Shown here: positions 8,704-18,014 of the stretch, piece by piece
Layout of the letters: the number at the start of each line of letters is the position of its first letter
Position numbering within the stretch: position 1 is the stretch's first letter
DNA from: Streptomyces umbrinus
GTDB taxonomy: Bacteria; Actinomycetota; Actinomycetes; Streptomycetales; Streptomycetaceae
Assembly: GCF_030817415.1 (NCBI RefSeq)
Contig: NZ_JAUSZI010000002.1
Span: 124,001 to 188,000 of the forward strand
Direction of reading: 5' to 3'
DNA length: 64,000 bases
Program-made: the position numbers and the translations under genes
The notes under the pieces: model-generated
The model's database searches: none
Told to the model about the DNA's origin: nothing
The model's input: the letters and a program-made list of their open reading frames with translations, nothing else

Positions 8704-9026
8704 CACGGCCCCGGACCGCCCGGGTCGAACCGCGCACACTGGTCGTACGACACCGGATCCTCGCCGGTCGAGGGCCGGAGCACGTCACGCCGGACGGCCA
8801 CTGCCGGCTCCTGACCGGGGTCGAGGACGGCCGCGTTCTGCGCGTTGATCCGGCGCCACCACACGCTGTCGAACAGGTAGCGCACACCGGGGGCCGTCCG
8901 CTCGGATCGACCGCGCAGACCGACGGCCGCGTCCTCGTCTGTGACGCGGAGCGGGGCCTGCTGCGGCTGTCTCCCGACGACGGACTCCTCGAGGTGTTGG
9001 CCGACCGGATCTCGGTCACCGTGTAG
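8700..9026 (+). pseudogene. SMP-30/gluconolactonase-type protein, N-terminal fragment
   Basis: A GTG at 8700 overlaps the previous stop. The 108 codons include the first beta-propeller blades of an SMP-30/strictosidine-synthase-like protein (GPEHVTPDGHCRLLTGVEDGRVLRV, GRPLGSTAQTDGRVLVCDAERGLLRLSPDDG). The frame ends at VLADRISVTV, where full-length members (about 300 residues) continue for two thirds of the propeller. The metal-binding and catalytic residues in the later blades are therefore absent. It is probably a deletion remnant. The unrelated sequence after 9030 supports a break. Confidence 0.65.
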
Positions 9027-9356
9027 CGGCCCCTGACCCAAAGGGGCAACAGGAACCAACACAGTACGTACCAGAAGAGGATGATCCCGATGAGGCCCGG
9101 TCGTCTGCGGTTTGATCCGCCGTCCGCTGACCAGCCGGTGAAACGCGGCCGGTCCGATCAGCGCCCCGGTCGAGGCCGAACCGGGCAGGCCGTGATGACG
9201 TAGACCGTGCGGTCGGGTGGGACGGACCCGGAAAGCGCGGGGTGAAGACCGGGCGAGGAGCCCTGCTCCCCGCCCGGCAGGAAGCCGAGGTGGAGTCAGG
9301 CTGGCACCGCACGGAGCCTCAGGGGCAGGCTCGTGTCCTGTGGGTACCGGTCTCGT
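9027..9356. other. region without a supported gene
   Basis: A short minus-strand stretch (about 9025-9090) translates to a hydrophobic segment (IILFWYVLCWFLLPLW). It has no start or family context and may be a scrap of a membrane protein gene. Nothing else is supportable here. Confidence 0.35.
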
Positions 9357-9900
9357 ATGGGCGACATCCTCGTGGGCACCTGCTCGTGGACCGATCCGGC
9401 ACTGGTGCGCAGCGGCTGGTATCCGGCCGGTCAGCGGGATGCGGAAGGACGGCTGCGGTACTACGCCGGGCGGTTTCCGGTCGTCGAGGCCGACGCGTCG
9501 TACTACGCCTTGCCTCAAGAACGGGTCAGCCGGATGTGGGTGGAGCGCACGCCGGACGGATTCGCCTTTGGCGTAAAGGCGTTCTCATTGTTGACCGGGC
9601 ATCCCACCCGCGAGTCGATGATGCCGGAAGGGCTGTCGGCCGATGCGCGGGACGGCGGTGTGCTCGACGAGGTGTGGTCGCGGTTCGCTGAGGGAGTAGG
9701 GCCGTTGCGGCGCGCCGGGCGGCTCGGCAGGTACGCGTACTCCGAAGGAGAAACTCACCGAGTGGCTACCTCGGTTGCGTGAGCTGGCCGGGCAGGCGGA
9801 GCGGGTCCACGTGGTCTTCAACAACTGTTGCGGTGGCGCCTCGGTGCGGGCCGCGGAGCAGATGGACCGCCTGCTGCGCGCAGGCCACTGGCGTGCGTGA
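9357..9900 (+). pseudogene. DUF72 family protein with internal deletion
   Basis: The N-terminus is typical of DUF72: MGDILVGTCSWTDPALVRSGWYP, YYAGRFPVVEADASYYALP, PDGFAFGVKAFSLLTGHPTR. After PLRRAGRLGR the text jumps directly to a late segment of the family, best read in another frame from about 9740: KEKLTEWLPRLRELAGQAERVHVVFNNC, ending at 9900. Roughly 100 residues of the central barrel are missing and the join is out of frame. Intact members are about 240-290 residues. It is a clear deletion pseudogene. Confidence 0.75.
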
Positions 9901-10660
9901 TCGACGACAGCTCAGCGAGCCCGTCTCCGTGCCAGTCACCGCAATCACCTCATCCACGGTCAACCCGGAGCCCTCGTCGGACACCAGGCACACGCATAGC
10001 GGGGTGATCACCTCTGGCTCGGCCTGGCAGGGCTGCCGCGCTCGTTCGGGCCGTACGCGTCGTACTGCCCTTCAGAACCTGCCCGTGAAGCTGGCCTACC
10101 CGGCCGCGCACGACGTTGCGGCTTCCCCCTGGCCCAGAGCAGGAGTGGGGCCGTGGCGCACTCGAGGCCAGCTCCGCGTAACAGTTCACGTTTGCGGCGT
10201 TCAGGGCCTGTAATTGCGGCAGTAGGCCGCCCGCCCCACCGTCTTCGTGACACGACAGCGAGGGCCGTTCCCGCAGCAGAGCGAACCTGCGACGCGTCCC
10301 GCAAGCGCCGGGCTCCCCTTCCACTCCCGCGGAAGTCACCGACAGCCCGGTCCGTCCCTCGGGGCAATTCTGAGGCCGCGTCGGACCACGCTCCCGACTG
10401 CCTGATGGGAGTGCTCCAGTGGCTTGGCCGGCGAGGGCACGGCCAGCTGGACGGGGCACGCGGCGGCCGCCGCCCGTTCCTCCCGGGGCGGGCTCCGAGC
10501 CGTAGTAGGGAGACTGCCACGCCTTCCGTCTCAGACGTATGGCATTTCTTCAGCTGCTCAGCCACCGGTCTATCCGCTGACCAGCACGTCTCACCGACAT
10601 GCCATCACATGCCAAGATCCAATGAGAAAATGCCACGAAAGCCGAGACTCTACAGCGTCG
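9901..10660. other. 760-bp region without a supported gene
   Basis: Long frames exist on both strands but are arginine/proline-rich shadow translations with no family motif. The segment borders the 3' end of the minus-strand telomere-type operon and may mark the edge of that module. Confidence 0.4.
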
Positions 10661-11233
10661 TCAGGCGGCGAAGCCGACGTTCGTCACGTACTCGTACTGC
10701 CCCCACTGCGAACCGAGATCGACAACCTGTTCGACCCACGCGTCGTCCAGGTCCCGGGCGTCGCCGGCCGCCCACGCGGCGACGATACGGTCCCAGCGGC
10801 GGACGTTCATCGTGCGGAACTCCACCGCCCGCTGGCGGGGCCGGTCGACGGCGGACTGGTTGATCGGGTGGATTTCCACGCGGGTGCCGCGGCCTTCCCT
10901 GTTGAGGCGGGCGGTCAGGTAGCGGGCGACGTTCTCCCGGCGCACTGTGCGGTAGGCCTGTTCGACCGCGGCGAGGTTGCGGCGGGAGGGTGTGCGGGTG
11001 CCGGCCAGCCAAGCCCGCACGGTGCGGTCGGTGACAGTCAGGCCAGCCGCGCGGGCGGCATCGCGGGCGTGAGTGCTGCGGGTGAGGTAGTGCAGGCGGG
11101 CGAGCAGGCCGCGGCGGGCGGTCACGGGCGTGGCGATGTAGCCGGCCAGCGCGTCCAGCTGCCGGGCGACGGCTTCGTAGCCCTTGATGCCCCGGGCACC
11201 GTACTTGCCGAACTCGATGTTCCGCTCAGGCAT
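10661..11233 (-). CDS. small HTH protein, candidate telomere terminal protein
   Basis: The 190-residue protein has a helical, arginine-rich N-terminal half with a helix-turn-helix-like stretch (ARDAARAAGLTVTDRTVRAWLAGTRTPSRRNL, about residues 55-88). The C-terminal half has conserved-looking tryptophans and acidic residues (RRWDRIVAAWAAGDARDLDDAWVEQV). The size, basic character and HTH match the layout of terminal proteins that cap linear Streptomyces replicons, without obvious identity to the archetypal Tpg. It lies 104 bases downstream of the polymerase-like gene on the same strand, the order seen in telomere gene pairs (associated protein then terminal protein). The role is an inference from context; a plain DNA-binding regulator is the main alternative. 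Confidence 0.5.
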   Translation of the reverse strand: MPERNIEFGKYGARGIKGYEAVARQLDALAGYIATPVTARRGLLARLHYLTRSTHARDAARAAGLTVTDRTVRAWLAGTRTPSRRNLAAVEQAYRTVRRENVARYLTARLNREGRGTRVEIHPINQSAVDRPRQRAVEFRTMNVRRWDRIVAAWAAGDARDLDDAWVEQVVDLGSQWGQYEYVTNVGFAA

Positions 11234-11337
11234 GGTCTCTTCCGGATCCCTTGGGTTGGTGGATCACTGTACGGGCTTGGTAGGGCCGATCGCCTGTCCC
11301 GGCAGGGGCCCGTTGACGCCGGGCCGGGTGATCGAAC

Positions 11338-12918
11338 TCAGGTGGAGTTCTCAGAGGGCTGCGGGGGCTGGTCTGGGTCGTTGCCGACGGTGTAGCTGTC
11401 CTTGACCTTGACTTCGGCCACGCCGCGGCCTTCGGGGAACACTGCCCGCCAGTCGCCGGCCACGTGCAGTTCGTCGGTGCCCATGGCGCGGACGACCAGC
11501 AGGCCTTCGTCGTAGGCGCGGTGGGCTTTCCACCACAGGTTCGCGAACGCCTGGGAGCGGATGAGGTGCATCCAGTCGGTGCGGTAGAGCTCCCGGTTGT
11601 AGTTCGACTCCCCCAGCGTGGACACGAACTTGGAGTACATCGCCTTCACGTACTCCAGGGTGACCGTGTCGTCCTCGCTGATCGCCCGGTCGCGGGCGTC
11701 CTTCAAGGCGATGCGGAACTTCTCCAGCAGCCCCTCGGTCGCCCCCGACGTCCACGATTCATGGATCTGAGGCGGGTCACACAGCCCGTACTTCGGGCCG
11801 GACACGCGCAGCAGCAGGCGCAGGGTGGGTTCGGTGACCCACAGGGGGCCGGGTTCGTCGCGGTTGCCGACCGGGTTGGGCAGGACCGTGTCGTGGTCCC
11901 AGACGGGCGGGGTGATCAGGTGCAGGCCGGCGCGGCGGCGGTCGTGGTGGTCGCCGGTGGTGTGTTCCAGCTGGCCGAGCGGTAGGTGGGTCTTGAGCGC
12001 GGACAGGTAGGCGCCGTTGATGTCGAGGGCGGTGATCTCGTGCTCGCCGGGCGGCAGTTCGGGGCGGGTCCATTTGGGGCGGGCCTCCCAGATCTGGTCG
12101 GCGCCGCGGGCGGTCTGCTTGCGCAGGATGTCCGGCAGCCACGGATGCGCGACCACGTCGTAACGCCCGCCCTTACGCGTGTGGTCCAACAGCGCCATCG
12201 CATCCGGGATCGCCCGCTTCACCAACACAGCCGTCGCCGCTTCGACATCACCAGCATGCTCGGCGAGTGCGGCCGCGACCGCGGAGCCGATGAGATCCGG
12301 GGTGTCGGATGCCGCCTGCACCCGCCGCCCGACCGGCACGACTTTGACGCCGGACACCGCCCGAACCGACTTCCGGGCGGCCGCCGGCTGCCGCGGCTCC
12401 TTCAAGAGCGCCGCGGGCTCCTCCGGCGGGGTGGGTGCGGGCGTGGCCGTGCCGCACTCGGCGGGGTCCAGGTGCTGGGTGAACCCTTCGACCTGGTGCC
12501 GGGCCGGCTGCCCGCACAGCACACACGGCTGTGGCACGGACAGGACGCCAACGTCGGCGTCGTCTGGGCCGACAGTCCGGTCCGCGTCCGCCGGGCTGTC
12601 ATCCCCGGAGGCGAGGGCGTCCCCAGCAGCCGGGACGGGGACGGCGGCATCGGCGGGGGCTCCGGCAGCCGCGGCGGCATCCAGCTTGGTGCGGGCACCC
12701 TCGAGGAAGTACGCGTACTTCTCCCGCACCTCACCGCCCGGCTCCCGCCCCGACTCCCAGCCCCCGACCGTCGACGGGCTCACGCCCAGGGCCTGCGCAA
12801 GCTGTGCACGCGAGAGGTTCAGCTCCTCGCGCAGCCGGCGCCGCTCCTCCGCCGACGGCAGCGGGACCCCCTGCCCGGCTGCGGCGAGCAGGGCGTCGAT
12901 CGCATCGAACTCCGCCAT
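11338..12918 (-). CDS. HTH protein with B-family-polymerase-like motifs, candidate telomere-associated protein
   Basis: The 526-residue protein begins with an XRE-type HTH (LREELNLSRAQLAQALGVSPSTVGGWESG, about residues 29-57). A proline/alanine linker follows, with a small CxxC..C motif (CVLCGQPARHQ). The C-terminal half has three motifs in the order and spacing of a B-family DNA polymerase palm. A motif A-like ALDINGAYLS contains Asp299. A motif B-like segment reads VKAMYSKFVSTLGES. A motif C-like GTDELHV contains Asp482 where polymerases have DTDS. In Streptomyces linear replicons, telomere-associated proteins add the first nucleotide to the terminal protein. A polymerase-like fold beside a small HTH protein and a helicase fits that role. 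The start overlaps the stop of the XRE gene (TGATG), so the two are coupled. Confidence 0.6.
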   Translation of the reverse strand: MAEFDAIDALLAAAGQGVPLPSAEERRRLREELNLSRAQLAQALGVSPSTVGGWESGREPGGEVREKYAYFLEGARTKLDAAAAAGAPADAAVPVPAAGDALASGDDSPADADRTVGPDDADVGVLSVPQPCVLCGQPARHQVEGFTQHLDPAECGTATPAPTPPEEPAALLKEPRQPAAARKSVRAVSGVKVVPVGRRVQAASDTPDLIGSAVAAALAEHAGDVEAATAVLVKRAIPDAMALLDHTRKGGRYDVVAHPWLPDILRKQTARGADQIWEARPKWTRPELPPGEHEITALDINGAYLSALKTHLPLGQLEHTTGDHHDRRRAGLHLITPPVWDHDTVLPNPVGNRDEPGPLWVTEPTLRLLLRVSGPKYGLCDPPQIHESWTSGATEGLLEKFRIALKDARDRAISEDDTVTLEYVKAMYSKFVSTLGESNYNRELYRTDWMHLIRSQAFANLWWKAHRAYDEGLLVVRAMGTDELHVAGDWRAVFPEGRGVAEVKVKDSYTVGNDPDQPPQPSENST

Positions 12919-13226
12919 CAGACGCCCCCGTCCACAGCCGCAGAGCGTGCACTGGGGACGTTGCGGCCGGGCACACGACGGCGTTCCGCGGGAAGTGCCT
13001 CGGCTGCCCGAGTCGGACCCGCCAGGAGATCGTGCGCCGTGATCCCGTAATGCGCAGCGACCGCCTCACAGTCCGCCAGACTCCACACGGCCGCACCGGA
13101 CTGACGGCGGCTCACCTGCGCCTGACTCACCCCCAACGCGGCAGCCAGCCCGGCCTGCGACTCGCCGGCCGCATGGAGGAGGGCGGCAATGGCAGACCGC
13201 ACCCGCTCGTCCAGGCTCATACTCAT
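12918..13226 (-). CDS. XRE family HTH regulator
   Basis: The protein of about 102 residues carries one XRE helix-turn-helix (AAGESQAGLAAALGVSQAQVSRRQSGAAVWSLADCEAVAAHYGI). It has a short basic tail and no effector domain. Possible starts are GTG 13235 and ATGs at 13226 and 13220; no ribosome site settles the choice. Its stop shares one base with the start of the polymerase-like gene, so it is the first gene of a three-gene operon and may control it. It is divergent from the helicase gene, with a shared intergenic region of about 250 bases. Confidence 0.75.
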   Translation of the reverse strand: MSMSLDERVRSAIAALLHAAGESQAGLAAALGVSQAQVSRRQSGAAVWSLADCEAVAAHYGITAHDLLAGPTRAAEALPAERRRVPGRNVPSARSAAVDGGV

Positions 13227-13480
13227 AGAGACCACAATACTGGTTCTAACTCATTGGTTATTCGTTACACGCATGGCGAGTTGAAGGCGGTGCAGGGGCT
13301 GGGCGGGAGGCGGGGGTCGGGCGCTGTACGTCTGCCGGTGGACTTGTCGCAGGCCCGGGCCGCTGGGTCCGGAGCGTGATGGACAGACAGAACGGCATCA
13401 GCGGGGCCGGACGGCTCCGCCGCCCTGTGGTTGGCGGGCACAATCGCTCTGGACACCGCCGCTCGCCCCGGAAGGCTCCC

Positions 13481-15970
13481 ATGTCCCGTATGACGCTCCG
13501 TCCCCACCAGGCCGAAGCCGTGGACAGCGTGGCCAGGCACCTCCAGTCCCCCACCGACGGCCGTCTCCCCGCCGATGGCCTGAGAACGCAGGTGGTCGCC
13601 GCCACCGGGTCCGGCAAAACACTGATCGCCGTGGAAGCATCACGCCGACTTGCCGCACGGCGTGTACTGGTCCTGGTACCGACCCTCGACCTGCTGACCC
13701 AGACGACCCGCGCGTGGCGCCGTGGCGGGCGCCGGGGGGCGATGGCGGGGGTGTGCTCGCTGCGGCCACAGGAGAGCGACGGGGTGCCCTGCACGACCGA
13801 CCCGCACGAGCTGGTCGCATGGGTGTCGGGGCTGGGGTCGGTGACGGTCTTTGCGACGTACGCCTCCGTCGGCCTGGGGATCCTCCAGCGCGCTCATACG
13901 GCCGGCCTGCCGGTGTGGGACCTGATGGTCGTGGACGAGGCGCACCGGACCAGTGGTGACGGTGCCAAGCCGTGGGCTGCCGTGCACGACCAGCAGCAGA
14001 TCCCGGCGGTGCGCAGGCTGTACATGACCGCCACGGCCCGGATCTGGGAAGCCGAGACAGACCGGCCGCGCCTGGTGGCGAGCATGGACGAGGACTCCCC
14101 CGTGTTCGGTCCGGTGGCCTACAAGCTCCGGCTCAGCGAGGCGATCCGGCTCGGGCTGGTGGCGCCCTACCAGGTGCTCTGTCTCGACATCCGCGACCCA
14201 CAGTTGTATGCCGCTCTCACGAGCGAGGACACCGGCTCCCCGGCGGTCCGCGGGGCCCGGCTTGCCGCCGTTCAGGCCGGGTTGATGCGCGCAGCTGTCG
14301 AGGAACGGTTCCGGCGGGTCCTGTCGTTCCACAGCCGGATCGGGGAAGCGGAGGCGATGGCGGCCGGGGTACCGGCGGTCGCGGCCCGGCTCGCCCAGGA
14401 CGACCCCGGCACCTTCCCGGCCGCGGAGCAGGTGTGGGCCAACTGGCTGTACGGCGGGCACGCGCCCCTTCACCGGCGGCGGGTGCTGGAGGAGTTCGCC
14501 TCCGATCTCCTCGAAGCGGCAGCGCATCACGGTGAGGACATTCCCGCCGTGCTGCGGGTGCTGAGTTCCGTCCGGGTCCTCGGTGAAGGCGTCGACACCG
14601 CCGAGTGTGACGCGGTGCTTTTCGCGGATGCGCGTGGGTCGATGGTCGACATCGTGCAGATGGTCGGGCGCGCGCTGCGAATGCAGCCGGGAGCCGGGAA
14701 ACTGGCCACGCTGATCGTTCCTGTTTTTCTCGGACCGGATGAAGATCCGGACGACATGCTGACCTCGGATGCCTACAGCACCCTCACGAAGGTCCTGGAA
14801 GCACTCCGGGCACACGACACCGAGACCATCGAAGCCCTCGCCGATCCACGCCTGCGCAACAGCGGCCCCGCAGCCGAACCCGACGACGCAGAGCGCGAGT
14901 TCACCCCTGACGCGGACGGCCAGGAGCAGGACGTGCCCCGGGTGAGTGGGGCGGCGGCCGGGGTGCTGCGGTTCAGTGAGGAGCGGGATCCGTTCGCGCT
15001 GACCCAGTTCATCCGGCTGCGGGTCATCGACCCCGAAGGGGCGTACTGGCGGCGCGGCATCGAAGCCGCCACACGATGGCTGCGCGAAACCGGCAACACC
15101 GAGCTGCGCGCGCCCTACACGTACACGGCCCCGACCGAATGGGGCGCGGTCGGCGGCTATCCACTGGGCCGGTGGATCGCCGACCTGCGCCGCTACTACA
15201 CCGCCGGCACCCTCGAAGCCGCCCGCGTCACCGAACTCGAGACGCTCGGCATGGTGTGGTCGGCGTGGGACACCGCGTTCACCGAAGGCCTCACCGTCGC
15301 CCGCCAATGGGCCGCTGTACACGGTCACCTGCTCCCGCCCGCCACGGCCGTCTGGGAGGACTTCCCCATCGGGACGTGGACCAAAAATCAGCGCGCAGCG
15401 GCCCGCAAAACACGTCAGAACACCGAACGGCGCGCGGCCGGGGAAACTGGCATCTCCAGCATCGGCGAGCTGCCCGAGAGCCGTATGGAAGCGCTGGAGG
15501 CGATCGATCCGGGGTGGTGCCCTGCATGGAAGATCGGATGGCAGCGATGCTTCCGTCTCACCCTCGCCCGCATCCAGGCCAGCGGTACCCTGCCCACCGG
15601 GCGCGGCAAGGTCATCGTCCAGGGCGAAGACCTCGGAGCCTGGGCCGCCGCGCAGCATACGGGCTGGGACCGGCTGCTACCCGCACAGCAATGGCTCCTG
15701 GCCAACGCCCTCGGGATAGAACCCGCAGACGAGACGGAACAGCCGCCGGCGCGCCGGACACAGGCCGACCGCTGGGCCACCCACCTCGCCGCAGCCCGCC
15801 AATTCCACACCCGCGAAGGTCACTTGCACGCGGGACGCAAGCACGTGGAACAAATGGAGGACGGGACAGAGGTGAAACTGGGCGGATGGCTCGACAACAC
15901 CCGCCGCAGAGCCGCCAAACTCACCCCCGAACGCCGCGCGGAACTGGATGAGCTCGGCATGCGCTGGTAG
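13481..15970 (+). CDS. DEAD/DEAH-box helicase with helicase-associated (HA) repeats
   Basis: The 829-residue protein has superfamily 2 helicase motifs: Q/I region LRPHQAEAVD, Walker A VVAATGSGKTL (about residues 45-55), DEAH (VVDEAHRTSG), motif III TATARIW, and motif V/VI VLGEGVDTAECDAVLF and IVQMVGRALRM. The C-terminal half carries four helicase-associated repeats, each with a G-x-W core (PLGRWIADLRRYY, PIGTWTKNQRAAAR, DLGAWAAAQHTG, KLGGWLDNTRRRAAKL). This architecture is common near Streptomyces telomeres and on linear plasmids. ATG 13481 is chosen because GGAAGG precedes it and the helicase fold starts immediately after. Its place opposite the telomere-type operon supports a shared replicon-end function. 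Confidence 0.85.
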   Translation: MSRMTLRPHQAEAVDSVARHLQSPTDGRLPADGLRTQVVAATGSGKTLIAVEASRRLAARRVLVLVPTLDLLTQTTRAWRRGGRRGAMAGVCSLRPQESDGVPCTTDPHELVAWVSGLGSVTVFATYASVGLGILQRAHTAGLPVWDLMVVDEAHRTSGDGAKPWAAVHDQQQIPAVRRLYMTATARIWEAETDRPRLVASMDEDSPVFGPVAYKLRLSEAIRLGLVAPYQVLCLDIRDPQLYAALTSEDTGSPAVRGARLAAVQAGLMRAAVEERFRRVLSFHSRIGEAEAMAAGVPAVAARLAQDDPGTFPAAEQVWANWLYGGHAPLHRRRVLEEFASDLLEAAAHHGEDIPAVLRVLSSVRVLGEGVDTAECDAVLFADARGSMVDIVQMVGRALRMQPGAGKLATLIVPVFLGPDEDPDDMLTSDAYSTLTKVLEALRAHDTETIEALADPRLRNSGPAAEPDDAEREFTPDADGQEQDVPRVSGAAAGVLRFSEERDPFALTQFIRLRVIDPEGAYWRRGIEAATRWLRETGNTELRAPYTYTAPTEWGAVGGYPLGRWIADLRRYYTAGTLEAARVTELETLGMVWSAWDTAFTEGLTVARQWAAVHGHLLPPATAVWEDFPIGTWTKNQRAAARKTRQNTERRAAGETGISSIGELPESRMEALEAIDPGWCPAWKIGWQRCFRLTLARIQASGTLPTGRGKVIVQGEDLGAWAAAQHTGWDRLLPAQQWLLANALGIEPADETEQPPARRTQADRWATHLAAARQFHTREGHLHAGRKHVEQMEDGTEVKLGGWLDNTRRRAAKLTPERRAELDELGMRW

Positions 15971-15989
15971 ACACGCTCCGTACTGCGAC

Positions 15990-16029
15990 GGCTGCCCTGC
16001 ACTCGCGAACCGGCGAGCGCAGGGCAGCC
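15990..16029 (+). terminator. strong hairpin after the helicase gene
   Basis: The arms GGCTGCCCTGC (15990-16000) and GCAGGGCAGCC (16019-16029) are perfect complements. Inside them CTCGC/GCGAG extends the stem after a one-base mismatch, with a six-base loop. It lies 20 bases after the helicase stop. No T tract follows. Confidence 0.75.
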
Positions 16030-16261
16030 CGTGTTGTCCATCGAGCAGCCCTGTTCGCGCATGTCGGCCGCAGGCTGTCGGGACGACCTGCAACCCGGGC
16101 GCGACGGTTGCTACGACGCTGCCCCTCAGCACCGCAGAACCCTCAGCTCACCCGGCGGGCAAACAGCCGGCCCCGTAGGCCGGCGGCAGATGGCGCGCCG
16201 CGTCACCAGTTCGACGCATCTTCGGCGCCCAGGGCTGCCGCGTCGGTCGGTTGCGAGCCGG

Positions 16262-17284
16262 TCATTTTCCGATGCCGTGGGTGAGGAGGCTCTCGGCGGT
16301 CTGTGCGATGGTGTCCTCGATGGGACGTGCTCGCCAGCCGAGAAGCTTCTCCGCCTTGGCGCTTGTGGCGTTGAGATCCCGGCCGAGCTGGTGCCTGAGC
16401 AGTCGCAGTTCCGGGTTCGCGATGCCCAGTGTGCGTGCGAGCCACACGGGCAGTTCACGGGTGGGGGCCTTCGCGGCGCGCTCACCGAGGCGGTCATGCA
16501 GAATGTGTGCGATGTCGACGACGCGCAGGCTGTGCCCGGCGATGGCCAGGAAGCGTTCGCCGGCGGCTGCCGGATCGGTCATCGCGCGCAGGTGCAGATC
16601 CGCGACGTCGCGCACGTCGACGAAGCCCATCCCGAAGGGAGGGCACGCAGGAACCTGTCCCTCGAGCATTCTGCGCACCAGACGCAGGGAGGGTGGGTCG
16701 ACGGGGCCGAGGAGTGGTCCAAGGACTCCCACGGGATGTACCGCTGCCAGTTCCGGACCACCGCCTTCGTCCTGGACGAACTGCCAGGCGGCGCGTTCGG
16801 CGAGCGTCTTGGACCGCTGGTAGGGCGGGATATCGCTGTCGACGTTGGTCCAGTCCTCCTCGGTGAACGGGGTCGAGCGCGGGGGGTGCCCGATCCCGAT
16901 GGCGCCGAAGGCGCTTGCCAGGACGACCCGTCGCACGCGGGCGTCGCGGGCGGCGCGCAGCACCCGCAGGACGCCCTCGCGTGCCGGGACCACCAGCTCG
17001 TCGTCGTTGGCCGGCGTATGGCGCAGGGTTGGCGAGGCGACGTGGAGGACGAAGTCGCAGTCGGCGACGGCAGCGTCCCAGCCGTCGGGGTGTTCGAGGT
17101 CGGCGCGTACGACCGTGAGGCGGTCGTCGTCGAACGGTGTGGCCGCGTGCAGCCAGGAGCCCAGTGCCGGCTCGCGCCGCAGGTCGCGAACTGTGGTGCG
17201 GACGGTGTGCCCGGCGTCGAGCAGGGTCAGGACGCACCAGCTCCCGATGAACCCGGTTCCTCCGGTGACCAGGACCTGGGTCAT
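16262..17284 (-). CDS. NAD-dependent epimerase/dehydratase-like SDR (dihydroflavonol reductase type)
   Basis: The 340-residue protein is an extended SDR with VLVTGGTGFIGSWCV at the N-terminus, DL (ADLEHPDGW), HVASP, a serine region VVLASAFGAIG, and the YxxxK motif in PPYQRSKTLAE. The substrate loop and C-terminal part (GFVDVRDVADLHLRAM) match dihydroflavonol-4-reductase/aldehyde reductase-like proteins. It starts 10 bases after the stop of the DUF998 gene, in a three-gene operon with the aldo/keto reductase, presumably under the divergent TetR. The operon suggests reductive detoxification of carbonyl compounds. Confidence 0.85.
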   Translation of the reverse strand: MTQVLVTGGTGFIGSWCVLTLLDAGHTVRTTVRDLRREPALGSWLHAATPFDDDRLTVVRADLEHPDGWDAAVADCDFVLHVASPTLRHTPANDDELVVPAREGVLRVLRAARDARVRRVVLASAFGAIGIGHPPRSTPFTEEDWTNVDSDIPPYQRSKTLAERAAWQFVQDEGGGPELAAVHPVGVLGPLLGPVDPPSLRLVRRMLEGQVPACPPFGMGFVDVRDVADLHLRAMTDPAAAGERFLAIAGHSLRVVDIAHILHDRLGERAAKAPTRELPVWLARTLGIANPELRLLRHQLGRDLNATSAKAEKLLGWRARPIEDTIAQTAESLLTHGIGK

Positions 17285-17294
17285 CTGTCTCTCC

Positions 17295-18014
17295 TCAGCT
17301 CACGACTCGTGCAGACAGGGGTGCCAGCGGGTGCGTCGCACGATGCCGCTGGGCAGCGGCCACACTGCTTCCGAGGAGGGCGTGGCCGATCATGATCGGG
17401 TAGATCACGGCGCGCTCGAACAGGCCTATGTTCCACATCCAGCCGGTGAACACGTCGGTCATGAAGAGGGGGAACGCGATCAGTCCGGCGGTGCCGAGAG
17501 TGATGCTCGCGATCGACCGGCCCCTGGTGAGACCGATGCGGGTCCCGCCGGCTCCGACGACGATCGCCATGGTGTTGCCGGCGAGCATGACGCTCTGCGC
17601 GCCGAAGGTGTGGAACGCGATCAGGGCGTTGTCGACGTTGGCGTTGGAGCCCTGGAAGATGCCGACGAGCGAGACCCCGACGCCGGCGAGGACGGCGAGG
17701 ATCATGATGATGATCGGGCGGGTGCCCTTGCGCGGGTCGAACACGAGGAACGCGCCGATGATCAGGAGGCTGCCGTAGATCACCCAGCCGGCGTCCATGA
17801 CGGCGCCGAGGGGGGAGTTGGCGACCTGCCCGAAGGCGGTCTGCGGGGGACCGGTCAGGCCGAGGTGGCTGACCCAGTTGTACAGGGGCGAGTACGGCGG
17901 ATCCTGCCAAGCGGCGGCGGTGATGAACTCGGCGACCCAGGACACGAGCGGGCCCAGAAGGATGAGGAGGGCTCCGGCGCGGGCAGCAGCGCCGGAGCGG
18001 ACGATGGGGTTCAC
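17295..18014 (-). CDS. DUF998 family membrane protein
   Basis: The 239-residue protein has about six hydrophobic segments, for example ALLILLGPLVSWVAEFITAA, VIYGSLLIIGAFLVF, PIIIMILAVLAGVGVSLVGI and GLIAFPLFMTDVFTGWMW. The pattern Y..WVSHLG after the first segment is typical of DUF998 proteins. A GTG start at 18014 overlaps the aldo/keto reductase stop (GTGA), so translation is coupled. The function is unknown. It sits between two oxidoreductases in one operon. Confidence 0.8.
   Translation of the reverse strand: MNPIVRSGAAARAGALLILLGPLVSWVAEFITAAAWQDPPYSPLYNWVSHLGLTGPPQTAFGQVANSPLGAVMDAGWVIYGSLLIIGAFLVFDPRKGTRPIIIMILAVLAGVGVSLVGIFQGSNANVDNALIAFHTFGAQSVMLAGNTMAIVVGAGGTRIGLTRGRSIASITLGTAGLIAFPLFMTDVFTGWMWNIGLFERAVIYPIMIGHALLGSSVAAAQRHRATHPLAPLSARVVS

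Noticed and set aside
10600..16300. A physical telomere within the telomere-type module
   Set aside because: No tandem set of terminal palindromes with conserved small loops was seen; genes continue on both sides.
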